64,000 nucleotides of DNA from HRBIN30 sp964534275. GTDB lineage: Bacteria; Desulfobacterota; Binatia; HRBIN30. How positions within the stretch are numbered: the stretch's first letter is position 1; each line of letters opens with the position of its first letter. The DNA is taken from contig CAZHQG010000006.1 in assembly GCA_964534275.1 (NCBI GenBank), positions 62,001 through 126,000 on the forward strand, in the 5' to 3' direction. This document shows positions 1 to 8,762 of this stretch, piece after piece. Below the pieces are notes generated by a model that saw nothing but the letters and a program-made list of their open reading frames with translations, searched no databases and was not told where the DNA came from. The position numbers and the translations under genes were made by a program.

Positions 1-54
1 CGGATTCGATCATTTCGCGCGGCGGTAACGGTTCTCGTGGTGGAAGGAAGTTTC

Positions 55-804
55 ATGGACCCGAACAAGATCGAACAACTCTTGGCAGATGTTCGGCGCG
101 GTCGAGTGACCGTCAAACAGGCGTACGAGCGGCTCAAGCACCTTCCGTTCGAAGACCTGGGATTCGCCAAGGTCGACCATCATCGGTCGCTGCGAACCGG
201 GTTTCCCGAGGTCGTGTTCGCGCCGGGAAAGACGGCGGAGCAAATCATCGACATCGTACGCTCGCTGAACGAAAAAGGGCACGACGTGTTGGTTACGCGC
301 CTCGGTGCAGCAACGGCCGCTGAACTGGAAGCGGCGGTGCCAGGCGTGAAGTATCATCCCGTGGCACGCGCAGCGACGCTCTCGGTCAAGCGGCCGAGGA
401 TTCGCGGCAAGGGGCGGGTTGCAGTGGTGGCTGCTGGTACGGCCGACCTACCGGTGGCAGAAGAGGCTGCCGTGACCGCCGAGTTCTTCGGCAACAAAGT
501 GGACCGTGTTCACGATGTCGGAGTGGCTGGGTTGCATCGTTTGCTGGCGCATCTCGAGACGCTGCGGCGAGCCCGCGTTTTGGTGGTCGTGGCGGGCATG
601 GAAGGAGCTCTGCCGAGCGTCGTTGCCGGATTGGTCGACCGCCCCGTGATCGCTGTACCGACCAGTGTCGGATATGGGGCGAGTTTCGGAGGGTTGGCAG
701 CGCTGCTGGCCATGCTCAACTCTTGCGCCGCTGGGGTGACCGTGGTGAACATCGACAACGGATTCGGCGCCGCGGTGGCGGCGACGCTCATCAATCGCGG
801 ATAA
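55..804 (+). CDS. larB: LarB, nickel-pincer cofactor biosynthesis carboxylase
   Basis: LarB carboxylates the pyridinium ring of nicotinic acid adenine dinucleotide and cleaves its phosphoanhydride, the first step towards the nickel-pincer nucleotide used by lactate racemase-type enzymes (known for the family). The C-terminal half has the PurE-like fold signature: GTADLPVAEEA, then VVVAGMEGALPSVVAGLV, PTSVGYG and NIDNGFGAA. An N-terminal helical segment (LLADVRRGRVTVKQAYERL) is typical of LarB. About 249 residues, the usual length. ATG at 55 is chosen over GTG at 37 because a GGAAGGAAG ribosome-binding site lies just before it. larC and larE are not in the window, so the substrate enzyme is unknown. 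Confidence 0.9.
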   Translation: MDPNKIEQLLADVRRGRVTVKQAYERLKHLPFEDLGFAKVDHHRSLRTGFPEVVFAPGKTAEQIIDIVRSLNEKGHDVLVTRLGAATAAELEAAVPGVKYHPVARAATLSVKRPRIRGKGRVAVVAAGTADLPVAEEAAVTAEFFGNKVDRVHDVGVAGLHRLLAHLETLRRARVLVVVAGMEGALPSVVAGLVDRPVIAVPTSVGYGASFGGLAALLAMLNSCAAGVTVVNIDNGFGAAVAATLINRG

Positions 805-1435
805 CGGGCGGGCTTCGATTCTTTGTCCCAATTCGCCCTGTGACCACGACTTGTGCCGCCTGACGGATCCCAGCGAACCGAGGAGATACTCCGACGTCGG
901 CTCACTGAAGACTCCGAGCCGTTACGCTTCTCGCCGTGCATCGGATTCTCGGTGCGGGAACTCTGCGGCGGCATCGCAGCGCCGATGCTGCGTGCCGATT
1001 CCGCGGGACGCCGACGACCGCTGCTCGTAAATCCTGACCGCGTCGCACGCCAACGGTCCCCGGGTCGATCCTCCATCGTCGCCATACTTCACTCCGCGCG
1101 CGCCGCACCAAGGCGTCGCATCGCTCTTTGTTCGCGCGTCCCGTTGTGCGAGCGCGGGTTCCTACGCGCCGCGGGTGGGGCATGTGGTGGCGCGGCGGTG
1201 CGCGGAACGCCGAAACATCCAAGTGGGCTACGGTATCGCGCGATGCTCACGCTTGCTTGAGGAGTTCTGTGTGGATCGCCGGTGCCGAGGGATTCCTCTC
1301 AGATTCGGGAATTGGCTCCGGGGTGAGGATGAACGGTGCAGCGGGTCCGCCCCGGTACGGGACTTGCTGACCTTTTGAGTCGTCGTTCGTGGGTAGCAAG
1401 TCTACTCGCGGCAACGTAGAAACGGAGGCTGAATC
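805..1435. other. gene-free stretch between larB and the cytochrome gene
   Basis: About 630 bases with no convincing gene. Open frames occur on both strands, but none has a ribosome-binding site, recognisable motifs or plausible protein composition, and they are Arg/Ala-rich as expected from random high-GC sequence. The last bases carry the GGAGG ribosome-binding site of the gene at 1436. No clear promoter or terminator was recognised. Confidence 0.5.
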
Positions 1436-1891
1436 ATGCGCTGGATGTGCGTAATCCTGGTGGCTGCTGCGATCGGTATCGGTGGCTGTTCTCGCTCGGA
1501 AGAGCCCCAAGCGAAGTCGCCGTCTGGTGTTGACGGCGGAGCACCTGCGGGGCACGCAGGTAAAGGGATTGGCCCGGTCCAACAGGTGCAGTTGGGCCCG
1601 ATCGACGATGCGATGGCAGAGAAAGGAAAAGCGGCATTCGAGCAAAAGTGCGCGGCCTGTCATCGCTTCGACGAGAGGTTCGTCGGGCCCCCGTTGAAGG
1701 GCGTGACGGAACGGCGCAAACCTGAATGGATCATGAACATGATCCTCAATCCCGTCGAAATGACGCAAAAAGACCCGCAGGCCAAAGAGTTGCTCGGAAC
1801 GTATTTGACACAGATGACCTTCCAAAACGTTTCCCAAGAAGAAGCCCGCGCGATCTTGGAGTACTTTCGCAAGCTCGACGGAGCTTCGTGA
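1436..1891 (+). CDS. c-type cytochrome lipoprotein of the nos region
   Basis: A small monohaem cytochrome c, probably anchored to the membrane on the periplasmic side. The N-terminus is a lipoprotein signal (hydrophobic run, then IGGC with lipidated Cys18), followed by a flexible Pro/Gly/Ala linker. The haem site is CAACH (Cys72, Cys75, His76), and Met127 in LTQMTF is a likely sixth ligand. The fold resembles class I cytochromes (KAAFEQKCAACHRF, then GPPLKGV). It lies about 540 bases before nosZ on the same strand, so electron delivery to nitrous oxide reductase is likely (inference from context). ATG at 1436 follows a GGAGG site. The exact redox partner cannot be read from sequence. Confidence 0.85.
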   Translation: MRWMCVILVAAAIGIGGCSRSEEPQAKSPSGVDGGAPAGHAGKGIGPVQQVQLGPIDDAMAEKGKAAFEQKCAACHRFDERFVGPPLKGVTERRKPEWIMNMILNPVEMTQKDPQAKELLGTYLTQMTFQNVSQEEARAILEYFRKLDGAS

Positions 1892-2173
1892 GCTGCTGCG
1901 CGGGCGCTGTTCGCTCGCCGCGCGCCTCGTTCCGCAAAGCCAGCAACGGCGTGTGCCTGGTACGAGGGTGCGCGTACATCGGTCTGTGTCTGACCTCGCC
2001 GCCGGGCAATAGTGTGCGGAGAGTTGCGGTGAACGCCATCACGAACGTCCGTTGCGGCCGGGTCGGTCGAACCTGCACAGCTGGCGCTTAGCGTTCACGT
2101 AGGGACGACCAGCTCTCGTCTGTTTCACGGGAGATTCGTTCTTCGAAGCTGGCTCTACGTGGCCCGCGGGGCC

Positions 2174-2202
2174 TAACAGCCTGTCGAAGAAGTGGCTGCC
2201 AG
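2174..2202. repeat. dispersed repeat, CAGCCTGT type, copy 1
   Basis: A 29-base block beginning TAACAGCCTGTCGAAGAAG and ending TGGCTGCCAG. It matches the block at 8763-8791 in 25 of 29 positions. Both copies are intergenic, and both are followed within about 230 bases by a GTAGGGGCG palindrome. Confidence 0.6.
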
Positions 2203-2223
2203 GTGCACCTGGGGTTGCGCGCG

Positions 2224-2251
2224 GTAGGGGCGAAAAATTTTCCGCCCCTAC
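2224..2251. repeat. GTAGGGGCG palindrome, copy 1
   Basis: Inverted repeat with 9-base arms GTAGGGGCG and CGCCCCTAC around an A/T-rich centre (AAAAATTTTC). The same arms occur at 8991-9020 and, in swapped order, at 52270-52295. It looks like a REP-like or MITE-like intergenic element. There is no T-run after it, so it is not a normal terminator. Confidence 0.65.
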
Positions 2252-2433
2252 GCTGTCTGCTCACGCGGTTTGCACGTTTGCCATCCGCGAGCGAATCGCG
2301 TTGCTGAAGATGGGAACTTTGCTCCCTTTGTCCTTGCGCGGGCGCCTAAGAGTCGCGCGACAACCCTAAAGCAACGCTGCGGCACTGGAATTGCGACAAA
2401 TCGCCGCAGGGACCCGAACGAAAGGAGGGCACC

Positions 2434-4404
2434 ATGGAGAGAGGAGCAAAGTGGAACCGGTACTTGCTCGGAGCCAGTGCGGTCATTGCGTTAGCGCTGG
2501 CGAGCGGCTCGTGCCGCAAGGAAGTGTCGACGCAAGGTTTCCTGGCCGAGGATGCGGCTCAGCGTGTGTACGTACCGCCCGGAAAGTACGACGAGTTTTA
2601 CGCATTTCTTTCCGGAGGGTTTTCCGGTCAAGTGGCCGTGTACGGGTTACCGTCAGGGCGCTTGCTGCGGGTAGTACCGGTATTCGCGGTGAACCCGGAA
2701 AATGGATACGGTTTTTCCGAGGAGACGAAAGCGCTGCTCATGACCTCCCACGGCTTTATCCCGTGGGACGACTACCACCACCCGGAACTCTCGCAGACGA
2801 ACGGTGTTCCGGACGGTCGTTGGCTGTTCGGAAACTCCAATAACACGCCACGGATTGCGCGGACCGACCTGACTACGTTTCAAACTGTGGAGATCCTGGA
2901 AATCCCGAACTCCGGCGGCAACCACGCCTCGCCGTTTGTCACGCCGGATACAAAGTACGTGGTGTCAGCCACGCGATTTTCCGTACCTGTTCCGCAGCGT
3001 GACGTGCCGATTCAAAGCTACAAGGAAAACTTCAAGGGTACGCTGAACTTCATTGCGGTCGACCCGCAAACCGGGCGCATGAAGATCGCCTTCCAGCTCC
3101 TGGTCCCCGGTTTCGACTACGACTTGGCACACTGCGGGAAGGGGCCATCCTATGGTTGGTGTTTCTTCACGTCGTACAACACGGAGCAAGCTCACACGTT
3201 GCTCGAGATCCGCGCATCGCAAAACGACAAAGACTTCATTGCCGCGGTGAACTGGAAGAGAGCCGAGGAGTGCTTGAGCCAGGGGAAGGGACAAACTTGG
3301 CCGGCAGAGTACTACCACAACGTGTACGACGAGGACCGCCATCTGGCGGAAAGCGAGGTCAAACGGGAAGTGACCGTGTTAGAGGCGGCCGCGTGCCCGG
3401 GGGTGATTTACTACTTGCCGACGCCAAAGTCGCCGCACGGCGTGGACGTGGATCCATCGGGAGAGTACATCGTTGGCGGAGGCAAGCTGGCGACCGTGAT
3501 TCCGGTCCATTCGTTCTCCAAGATGCAGAAGGCCATTGCGGAGAAAAAATTCGCTGGAGAGGTAGCCGGAATTCCGGTGCTAGCTTACGAGGCGACGATT
3601 GCTGGCGAAGTGGAGAAGCCTTGTCTCGGCCCGTTGCACACGGAGTTCGACGGGCAAGGCTTTGCTTACACCTCGTGTTTCGTGAGTTCCGAAGTTGTGA
3701 AATGGGAGCTGGGCACGTGGAAAGTTGCTGACCGTGTGCCGACGTATTACTCGATCGGTCACTTGCTCATTCCGGGTGGAGATTCGCAAAAACCTTGGGG
3801 CAAGTACCTGCTCGCAATGAACAAGATTACGAAAGACCGGTACCTGCCTACAGGCCCGGAGCTCGCCCAGTCGGCGCAGTTGTACGACATCTCAGGGAAG
3901 AAGATGAAGTTGCTCCTGGATTTCCCCACTGTGGGCGAACCGCACTATGCACAGGCGCTGCCAGCGGAGTTGCTCAAGGACAAGGTGGCCAAAATGTATC
4001 CGCTCGAGAAAAACCACCACCCGGAAGTGACACGGACGGAAAAGGACGCGCGTGTCGAGCGGCGCGGCAACGAAGTGCACGTGTACATGACAACGATTCG
4101 CAGCCATTTTACGCCCGACAATATCGAGGGTATCCAGGTCGGGGACACGGTGTACTTCCACGTGACGAACCTGGAGCAGGATTGGGACATCCCCCATGGC
4201 TTTGCCGTGTTCGGGTCGGAGAACGCCGAACTGCTGATCATGCCCGGGGAGACGAGAACACTGAAGTGGACGCCGAAAAAGGCTGGTGTCTACCCATTCT
4301 ATTGCACAGACTTCTGCTCCGCATTGCATCAGGAGATGCAGGGATACGTGCGTGTTTCGGAGGCAGGGGCGACCGTTCCCATCACGTTCGGCACTGGAAA
4401 GTAA
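2434..4404 (+). CDS. nosZ: nitrous oxide reductase NosZ, clade II type
   Basis: Periplasmic multicopper enzyme that reduces N2O to N2. All expected metal ligands are present. The CuZ histidines are His115, His116, His164, His335, His402, His443 and His504, the last in GEPHYAQ. The CuA site in the C-terminal cupredoxin domain is His588, Cys624, Cys628, His632 and Met635 (CTDFCSALHQEM). The N-terminus has a Sec-type signal without twin arginines (LLGASAVIALALASGSC), which marks the clade II (atypical) enzymes. The cysteine there is only a weak lipobox. Length 656 is normal. The gene is first in a tight cluster with a membrane protein, nosL, nosD, nosF and nosY. It appears fully functional. Confidence 0.98.
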   Translation: MERGAKWNRYLLGASAVIALALASGSCRKEVSTQGFLAEDAAQRVYVPPGKYDEFYAFLSGGFSGQVAVYGLPSGRLLRVVPVFAVNPENGYGFSEETKALLMTSHGFIPWDDYHHPELSQTNGVPDGRWLFGNSNNTPRIARTDLTTFQTVEILEIPNSGGNHASPFVTPDTKYVVSATRFSVPVPQRDVPIQSYKENFKGTLNFIAVDPQTGRMKIAFQLLVPGFDYDLAHCGKGPSYGWCFFTSYNTEQAHTLLEIRASQNDKDFIAAVNWKRAEECLSQGKGQTWPAEYYHNVYDEDRHLAESEVKREVTVLEAAACPGVIYYLPTPKSPHGVDVDPSGEYIVGGGKLATVIPVHSFSKMQKAIAEKKFAGEVAGIPVLAYEATIAGEVEKPCLGPLHTEFDGQGFAYTSCFVSSEVVKWELGTWKVADRVPTYYSIGHLLIPGGDSQKPWGKYLLAMNKITKDRYLPTGPELAQSAQLYDISGKKMKLLLDFPTVGEPHYAQALPAELLKDKVAKMYPLEKNHHPEVTRTEKDARVERRGNEVHVYMTTIRSHFTPDNIEGIQVGDTVYFHVTNLEQDWDIPHGFAVFGSENAELLIMPGETRTLKWTPKKAGVYPFYCTDFCSALHQEMQGYVRVSEAGATVPITFGTGK

Positions 4405-4416
4405 GTGGAGGACCTG

Positions 4417-4989
4417 ATGAAACGGTGGTTGACGAGCCCGCGAGCCTGCTTCGTGCTCGCGGGCTGCCTCCCCTTGGTGAACTTCGTGTTGCCGCTGTGG
4501 GGGATCCGGTTGTATGCGCCGCAGTACCCTGAGGGCATTTCGATGTACATTTGGATCAACCGGATTACCGGCCAACTGGATTTGGTGAACGGCCTGAACC
4601 ACTACATCGGGATGAAGGCAATCGACCCGGCAGGAATTCCCGAGCTGCGCTGGATGCCGGCAGTGTTGCTAGTCATGTCGGCATGGGCTTTCCTCGTGGC
4701 ACTCCTGCCGCGTCGCCTCCTGGCGCTTAGTTGGGTAGGAACGTACTCTGTGCTGGGACTCGTTGGCCTCGTGGACTTCTACCTATGGGAGTACGACTAC
4801 GGGCATAATTTGGATCCCACGGCACCGATCAAGATTCCGGGCATGTCGTACCAGCCTCCGTTGATTGGCGTGAAGGAGCTGTTGAACTTTACTGCCGTTT
4901 CGTTCCCTCATGTGGGCGCGGTTGCACTCGTGGTTGCCGCACTTTGCGGAATTGTTGGGGTCGTGTTGCTTTGGCGGCAAAAGGCGTAA
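4417..4989 (+). CDS. integral membrane protein of clade II nos clusters
   Basis: About 190 residues with roughly four hydrophobic segments: near the N-terminus (CFVLAGCLPLVNFVLPLWGI), two central ones (AVLLVMSAWAFLVALL and GTYSVLGLVGLVDFYLW) and one at the C-terminus (VGAVALVVAALCGIVGVVLL). It starts 13 bases after the nosZ stop, and ATG at 4417 has a GGAGG site at the right distance (a GTG at 4405 is less likely). A membrane protein in this place is characteristic of clade II nos operons, where it has sometimes been called NosB. Its biochemical role is unknown to me. Periplasmic loops contain conserved-looking Pro/Tyr residues but no metal motif. Confidence 0.8.
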   Translation: MKRWLTSPRACFVLAGCLPLVNFVLPLWGIRLYAPQYPEGISMYIWINRITGQLDLVNGLNHYIGMKAIDPAGIPELRWMPAVLLVMSAWAFLVALLPRRLLALSWVGTYSVLGLVGLVDFYLWEYDYGHNLDPTAPIKIPGMSYQPPLIGVKELLNFTAVSFPHVGAVALVVAALCGIVGVVLLWRQKA

Positions 4990-4994
4990 CGCGG

Positions 4995-5486
4995 GTGAGC
5001 AGCAGACGAACGACCCAGGTGTCACAAGTCTTGGTGCGCGTGTGTCTGTGGGCTGTGCCAGGCGTCGCGTTTGTACTGCTGGCTGCTTGTAAGCCTGGCG
5101 GGCCGGTGGAACTGCCAGCGTCCGCTGTGGAGTGTGCCCGCTGTCACATGGTCATCGCGGATGCGCGTTTTGCGGTGCAGGTGCATACCGACAAGGGAAG
5201 AGTGCTGTTTTTCGACTCCGTCGAGTGCGCCCGAGACTACGTTGCCGAGCACCGCGACCGCGTGGCGCGGGTGTTCTTCCGCTCTTTTTTGGACCCACCA
5301 CGATGGCTCGAGGGCGAACGCACTTGGATCGCTCGCTGGGCGGGAGTCCGGAGCCCGATGGGCGGAAATTTGGCGGCGTTTAGCAGTGAACAAGAAGCTC
5401 GGGCGTGGCTCGACTCCAAAGGGGCGAAAGCAGGCGACTTTGACCTTCGTCCGTGGTCCGAGTTCGTGGCTCGGCCAGCGGGCTGA
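4995..5486 (+). CDS. nosL: NosL, copper chaperone lipoprotein
   Basis: NosL is an outer-membrane or periplasmic lipoprotein that delivers Cu(I) for assembly of the NosZ copper centre. The lipobox is LLAAC (Cys32), and the copper motif CxxCHM follows at residues 47-52 (CARCHM). The rest matches the family, with FFDSVECARDYV and a C-terminal MGGNLAAF segment. GTG at 4995 is the chosen start, six bases after the previous stop; other in-frame GTG codons at 5025 and later cannot be excluded. The gene sits between the nos membrane protein and nosD, the usual order. Confidence 0.93.
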   Translation: MSSRRTTQVSQVLVRVCLWAVPGVAFVLLAACKPGGPVELPASAVECARCHMVIADARFAVQVHTDKGRVLFFDSVECARDYVAEHRDRVARVFFRSFLDPPRWLEGERTWIARWAGVRSPMGGNLAAFSSEQEARAWLDSKGAKAGDFDLRPWSEFVARPAG

Positions 5487-5488
5487 CC

Positions 5489-6688
5489 ATGTTTGGATTG
5501 TTCGTAACTGCGCTGCTCGTATGTGGGGATTGCCCGTACCAAACCATTGGTGCTGCAGTGGCAGCCGCTGCGCCTGGGGATCGCATCGAGGTGCAAGCGG
5601 GCACGTACCGTGAGACGGTCGATGTAGACAAGCCTCTCGTCCTCGTGGGATCGGGCGCAGTGTTGGACGGGGAGGGCATGCGACCAATGATGCACATTCG
5701 AGCGGACAACGTACGCGTTGAAGGGTTCCGCTTCGTTCGCTCAGGCCGGGACATCCTTGCCGACACGGCAGCGCTACGTGTTTCCCGAGCGAAACACTGC
5801 GTCGTGGCCAAGAACCAGTTCTGGGACAATTTTTTCGCGATTTACCTGGAGGATGCCGAGCAGTGCCGTATCGAGGAAAACATTGTCGAGGGAGTACCGC
5901 GAGGGGAAGGGGGTTCGGGCAACGGCATCCATGCGTGGAACTCCGCGCATGTCGCCTTCGTTGGGAACCAAGTCCGCGGGCACCGCGACGGGATTTACTT
6001 GGAATTTACGCGTGCGAGTGTGATCGAGGCCAACGACGCGAGCGAGAACATCCGCTACGGGCTGCATTTCATGTATTCGGACGACAATCGTTTCACCCAC
6101 AACCGCTTTTGGCGAAACGGTGCTGGTGTCGCTGTGATGTACTCCCATCGAGTAGAAATGGAGCGAAACTGGTTTGCAGAGCAGCAGGGCCCGGCGACCT
6201 ACGGACTCCTGCTGAAAGAGATCTCCGACTCGACCGTGGCCTGCAACCGCTTCGAGCAAAACTCGGTGGGCGTGCATATGGACCAGAGCAACCGCAACGA
6301 CATCCGCGGCAATGATTTTGCCCACAACGGCCTTGCTCTCTCGCTGTGGGGAAGCGCAGAAGGGAACCGCTTCGAGGCAAACACCTTCAGGGGAAACTTG
6401 TTCGATGTGTACACGAACACGACAAGCAGCGGAAACAACAGCTTTGCGAACAACTACTTTGCTGCGTACACGGGTTACGACCGTGACCGCGACGGTAAAG
6501 GCGACCTGCCGTTCCGGCCGGTTTCTTATTCCGCGGTGTTGTTGGCGCGCTACCCACTGGCTGGCCTTTTGGTGAAAAGCCTGTTTTTCGAGCTTTTGGA
6601 TACGGCCGAACGACTGATCCCCGCCTTTGCACCAGTGGAACTTGGCGATCCGAGTCCGAGTTTGCGTCCCATCGATTGTGCAAACTGA
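5489..6688 (+). CDS. nosD: NosD, periplasmic right-handed beta-helix copper-site maturation protein
   Basis: NosD works with the NosF/NosY ABC transporter in maturation of the NosZ CuZ cluster. After a short signal-like hydrophobic start (MFGLFVTALLV), residues about 30-330 form pectate-lyase-like/CASH repeats rich in N-x-F and G-I-x-L turns (for example YLEDAEQCRIEENIV, GIHAWNSAHVAF, YGLHFMYSDDNRFTHN). The GLHFMYSDDN and VAVMYSHRVEMERN blocks are strongly NosD-like. ATG at 5489 is two bases after the nosL stop, indicating translational coupling. About 399 residues, normal for NosD. Confidence 0.95.
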   Translation: MFGLFVTALLVCGDCPYQTIGAAVAAAAPGDRIEVQAGTYRETVDVDKPLVLVGSGAVLDGEGMRPMMHIRADNVRVEGFRFVRSGRDILADTAALRVSRAKHCVVAKNQFWDNFFAIYLEDAEQCRIEENIVEGVPRGEGGSGNGIHAWNSAHVAFVGNQVRGHRDGIYLEFTRASVIEANDASENIRYGLHFMYSDDNRFTHNRFWRNGAGVAVMYSHRVEMERNWFAEQQGPATYGLLLKEISDSTVACNRFEQNSVGVHMDQSNRNDIRGNDFAHNGLALSLWGSAEGNRFEANTFRGNLFDVYTNTTSSGNNSFANNYFAAYTGYDRDRDGKGDLPFRPVSYSAVLLARYPLAGLLVKSLFFELLDTAERLIPAFAPVELGDPSPSLRPIDCAN

Positions 6689-6808
6689 TGGCGAGGTGGT
6701 TGGAGGTGCAAGCGGTGGGGTGTGTCTTGCGAGCAACGTCCGGGGCTGAGCGGAGCACCGCTTTTACACAGACACAGCTGAAACTGTGTTAGAAAAGATT
6801 GCTTTCGC

Positions 6809-7510
6809 ATGCTGCAAATTCGCAACGTCTGCAAATCCTATGGCCGAACCGTTGCCTTGCGGGACGTTTCGCTGGACGTTCCTCGCGGGGAGCTCACAGC
6901 CCTGGTCGGTCCGAACGCCAGCGGCAAAAGCACGTTGATGAAGTCGATCTTAGGGTTGGTTCGGCTGGATCGGGGCGAAATTCTTTGGGAGGGCCGCGCA
7001 TTCCACGCAGACCCGGGATATCAGCGCTTGTTCGGCTTCATGCCCCAGACCCCGCATTACCCTGAAAACCTGACCCCGACCGAAATCTTGCGGATTGTGC
7101 AGGAAGTGCGCGGTTTGTCGGCTGCGAATTTCGAACCGTATGTCGAAGGGTTTCGCTTCGGCCCATTCCTACAGCGCCCGATTGGAACGCTTTCGTTGGG
7201 CACTCGGCAAAAACTCAGCGCAATCCTGGCCCTCGGCGTGGAGGCTCCGGTTCTCATTCTCGACGAGCCGACGGTAGGCTTCGATCCCGTGGCTGCTGGT
7301 GTCTTTCGGCGGATGTTTCTGGAAAAAAAAGCTCGCGGTACGACGATTTTGTTCGTCTCGCACCTGTTGCAAGAGGTCCAGGCGGTGGCAGACCGGGTGG
7401 CGTTTTTGGAAGAAGGGAGGATTGTGTTTTCCGGATCCGTGGTGGAAATCCAGGCGCGCACGCAAACAACGTCGCTCGAGGAGGCCGTGCTATCTTTCTT
7501 CGACTGCTGA
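6809..7510 (+). CDS. nosF: NosF, ABC transporter ATP-binding subunit
   Basis: ATPase partner of NosY. Walker A is GPNASGKST (residues 34-42), the Q-loop lies in FGFMPQTPHYPENLT, the signature is the degenerate LSLGTRQK found in this family, and Walker B is VLILDEPTVGFDP, followed by the switch His in FVSHLLQE. 233 residues. A 120-base gap precedes it, longer than between the other nos genes and without an evident promoter. The 3' end overlaps or abuts the start of nosY. Confidence 0.93.
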   Translation: MLQIRNVCKSYGRTVALRDVSLDVPRGELTALVGPNASGKSTLMKSILGLVRLDRGEILWEGRAFHADPGYQRLFGFMPQTPHYPENLTPTEILRIVQEVRGLSAANFEPYVEGFRFGPFLQRPIGTLSLGTRQKLSAILALGVEAPVLILDEPTVGFDPVAAGVFRRMFLEKKARGTTILFVSHLLQEVQAVADRVAFLEEGRIVFSGSVVEIQARTQTTSLEEAVLSFFDC

Positions 7511-8232
7511 CTTACGAACTCCGCAACCTGCTTCGCGCGCGATGGCTGTATGGCTACGCGCTGTTATTTTTTGCAATCGCCTGGTTGACCCTGATGTTCG
7601 GGGAAGGGCGCGAGCGGACGTTACTTGTGTTGGCGCACCTGAACCTCATCGTGGTGCCCCTCGTGAGCTTGTTAGCTGCGGCGAATTCCACGTACGCGCG
7701 GCGAACGTACACAGAGTTTTTGCTGACGCAGCCGGTGTCGCGGGCCGCGGTGTTCCTTTCGTCTGTTACCGCACTGGTCGTGGGGTTGGCGGGCAGCTTC
7801 GTCGTGCCCGTTGGCTTGGTGTCCTTGCCGGCCGGCTTACCGACCTGGGACGCGTTCCGCGTGCTGGCGGGTGGGGCGGCGCTTGCGGTGACGTGCGTGC
7901 TGGCTGGGGTGCTCGTGGCCACCCTCGTAGACGATCGTACCCGTGGATTGGGTGCGATCCTCGTGGTGTGGTTCGTGGCCAGTGTCGTTTACGATGCGAT
8001 GCTCCTTTATGTCATCGTGTTGTTCGAAGAGTACCCTGTCGAGCCAGTGCTCGCAGTAGCGGTGCTCGCGAACCCGGTGGACGCGGTGCGACTGTTGATG
8101 TACCAAAACCTCGGCTTGCGATTCCTGTTGCCGGTCGCTTTACCAGAATGGGCCATCTGGGGTTCGTTTGTGGCGTGGGCTGGGGTTCTGCTGGTTGTGG
8201 GATGGCGTGCGTTTGTTCGAAAGGACTATTAG
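7504..8232 (+). CDS. nosY: NosY, ABC transporter permease (non-standard start)
   Basis: Six-helix permease of the NosFY transporter. The family-typical N-terminus TYELRNLLRARWLYGYALLF is encoded upstream of the first ATG/GTG/TTG of the frame, immediately after the nosF stop. The only usable codons before it are CTG at 7504 or 7507 (overlapping the nosF stop) or ATC at 7492. TTG at 7585 would remove this conserved helix. I therefore start at CTG 7504, behind the GAGGAGG at 7478-7484. Later motifs include the YTEFLLTQPVSR segment typical of NosY and membrane spans to the C-terminal AWAGVLLVVGW. About 242 residues. A base error that hides a normal start is also possible. Confidence 0.8.
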   Translation: MLTYELRNLLRARWLYGYALLFFAIAWLTLMFGEGRERTLLVLAHLNLIVVPLVSLLAAANSTYARRTYTEFLLTQPVSRAAVFLSSVTALVVGLAGSFVVPVGLVSLPAGLPTWDAFRVLAGGAALAVTCVLAGVLVATLVDDRTRGLGAILVVWFVASVVYDAMLLYVIVLFEEYPVEPVLAVAVLANPVDAVRLLMYQNLGLRFLLPVALPEWAIWGSFVAWAGVLLVVGWRAFVRKDY

Positions 8233-8280
8233 TTCGAACCGTTCTCTCCTGCGGTTCGCTTCGTGCGCCGCACGGACTTC

Positions 8281-8739
8281 TCACCCCTTTGCACGAGAAC
8301 GGAGGGTGGCTCCGACTTCTTGGCCGTAGGAGAGTTCGAGGTTGTGGCCGTCTGGGTCGGTAATGTACGCCCAGTAACCAACCGGAGGGCCGCTGTCCTG
8401 AGGACCCAGGACTCGCATACCCAAAGAGCGGGCGCGGGCGCACAAATCATCGACTTGCGCGCGGCTCGAGCAGGCGACCCCGAGATGACAGTACACTCCG
8501 CCGAGCACGTGATCGATTCGTTCGCTTTCGATCAGCACGAGCACAAAAGCGCGGGTGCCGTCACTCAACCAAACCACATGAGAGCCAGTGTCTTGATCGA
8601 TGCGTTCGTGGACCACCCGCATTGCGGCGAATTCCTCGTAGAAGCGAACGCTGCGCGCGATCTCCTTGACGGGAAGGGCGATGTGGGTCCAGCCCACGTC
8701 TGGAGCCTCGGGCGGCTGTCGGTCTTGGCGTACGGACAT
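8281..8739 (-). CDS. VOC/glyoxalase-family protein
   Basis: A single-domain vicinal oxygen chelate protein of about 152 residues. It has paired beta-alpha-beta-beta-beta modules: the first begins at WTHIALPVKEIARSVRFYEE (His near residue 19), the second at YCHLGVACSSRAQVDDL and ends in DPDGHNLELSYG. His19, the His of YCHLGV and the Glu of NLELSYG are the likely metal ligands. The substrate cannot be assigned, since the family includes glyoxalase I, dioxygenases and resistance proteins. It is convergent with nosY and not part of the nos operon. Confidence 0.85.
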   Translation of the reverse strand: MSVRQDRQPPEAPDVGWTHIALPVKEIARSVRFYEEFAAMRVVHERIDQDTGSHVVWLSDGTRAFVLVLIESERIDHVLGGVYCHLGVACSSRAQVDDLCARARSLGMRVLGPQDSGPPVGYWAYITDPDGHNLELSYGQEVGATLRSRAKG

Positions 8740-8762
8740 TTTGCAATCTCCTGGGCAACGCT

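Larger units (their letters stand above)
1892..2433. other. intergenic region before nosZ with two repeat elements
   Basis: A 540-base gap that separates the cytochrome gene from nosZ. It holds two non-coding repeat elements (at 2174 and 2224) that recur elsewhere in the window. The ribosome-binding site of nosZ (AAAGGAGGG) sits at its right end. I saw no good -35/-10 promoter pair and no convincing FNR-type box. Confidence 0.5.

Noticed and set aside
853..1378. Several overlapping open frames between larB and the cytochrome gene
   Set aside because: No ribosome-binding sites or motifs, Arg/Ala-rich composition, and frames open on both strands as expected by chance at high GC.
8235..8258. 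Hairpin CGAACCG/CGGTTCG after nosY as a terminator
   Set aside because: Only seven base pairs with a 10-base loop and no T-run.
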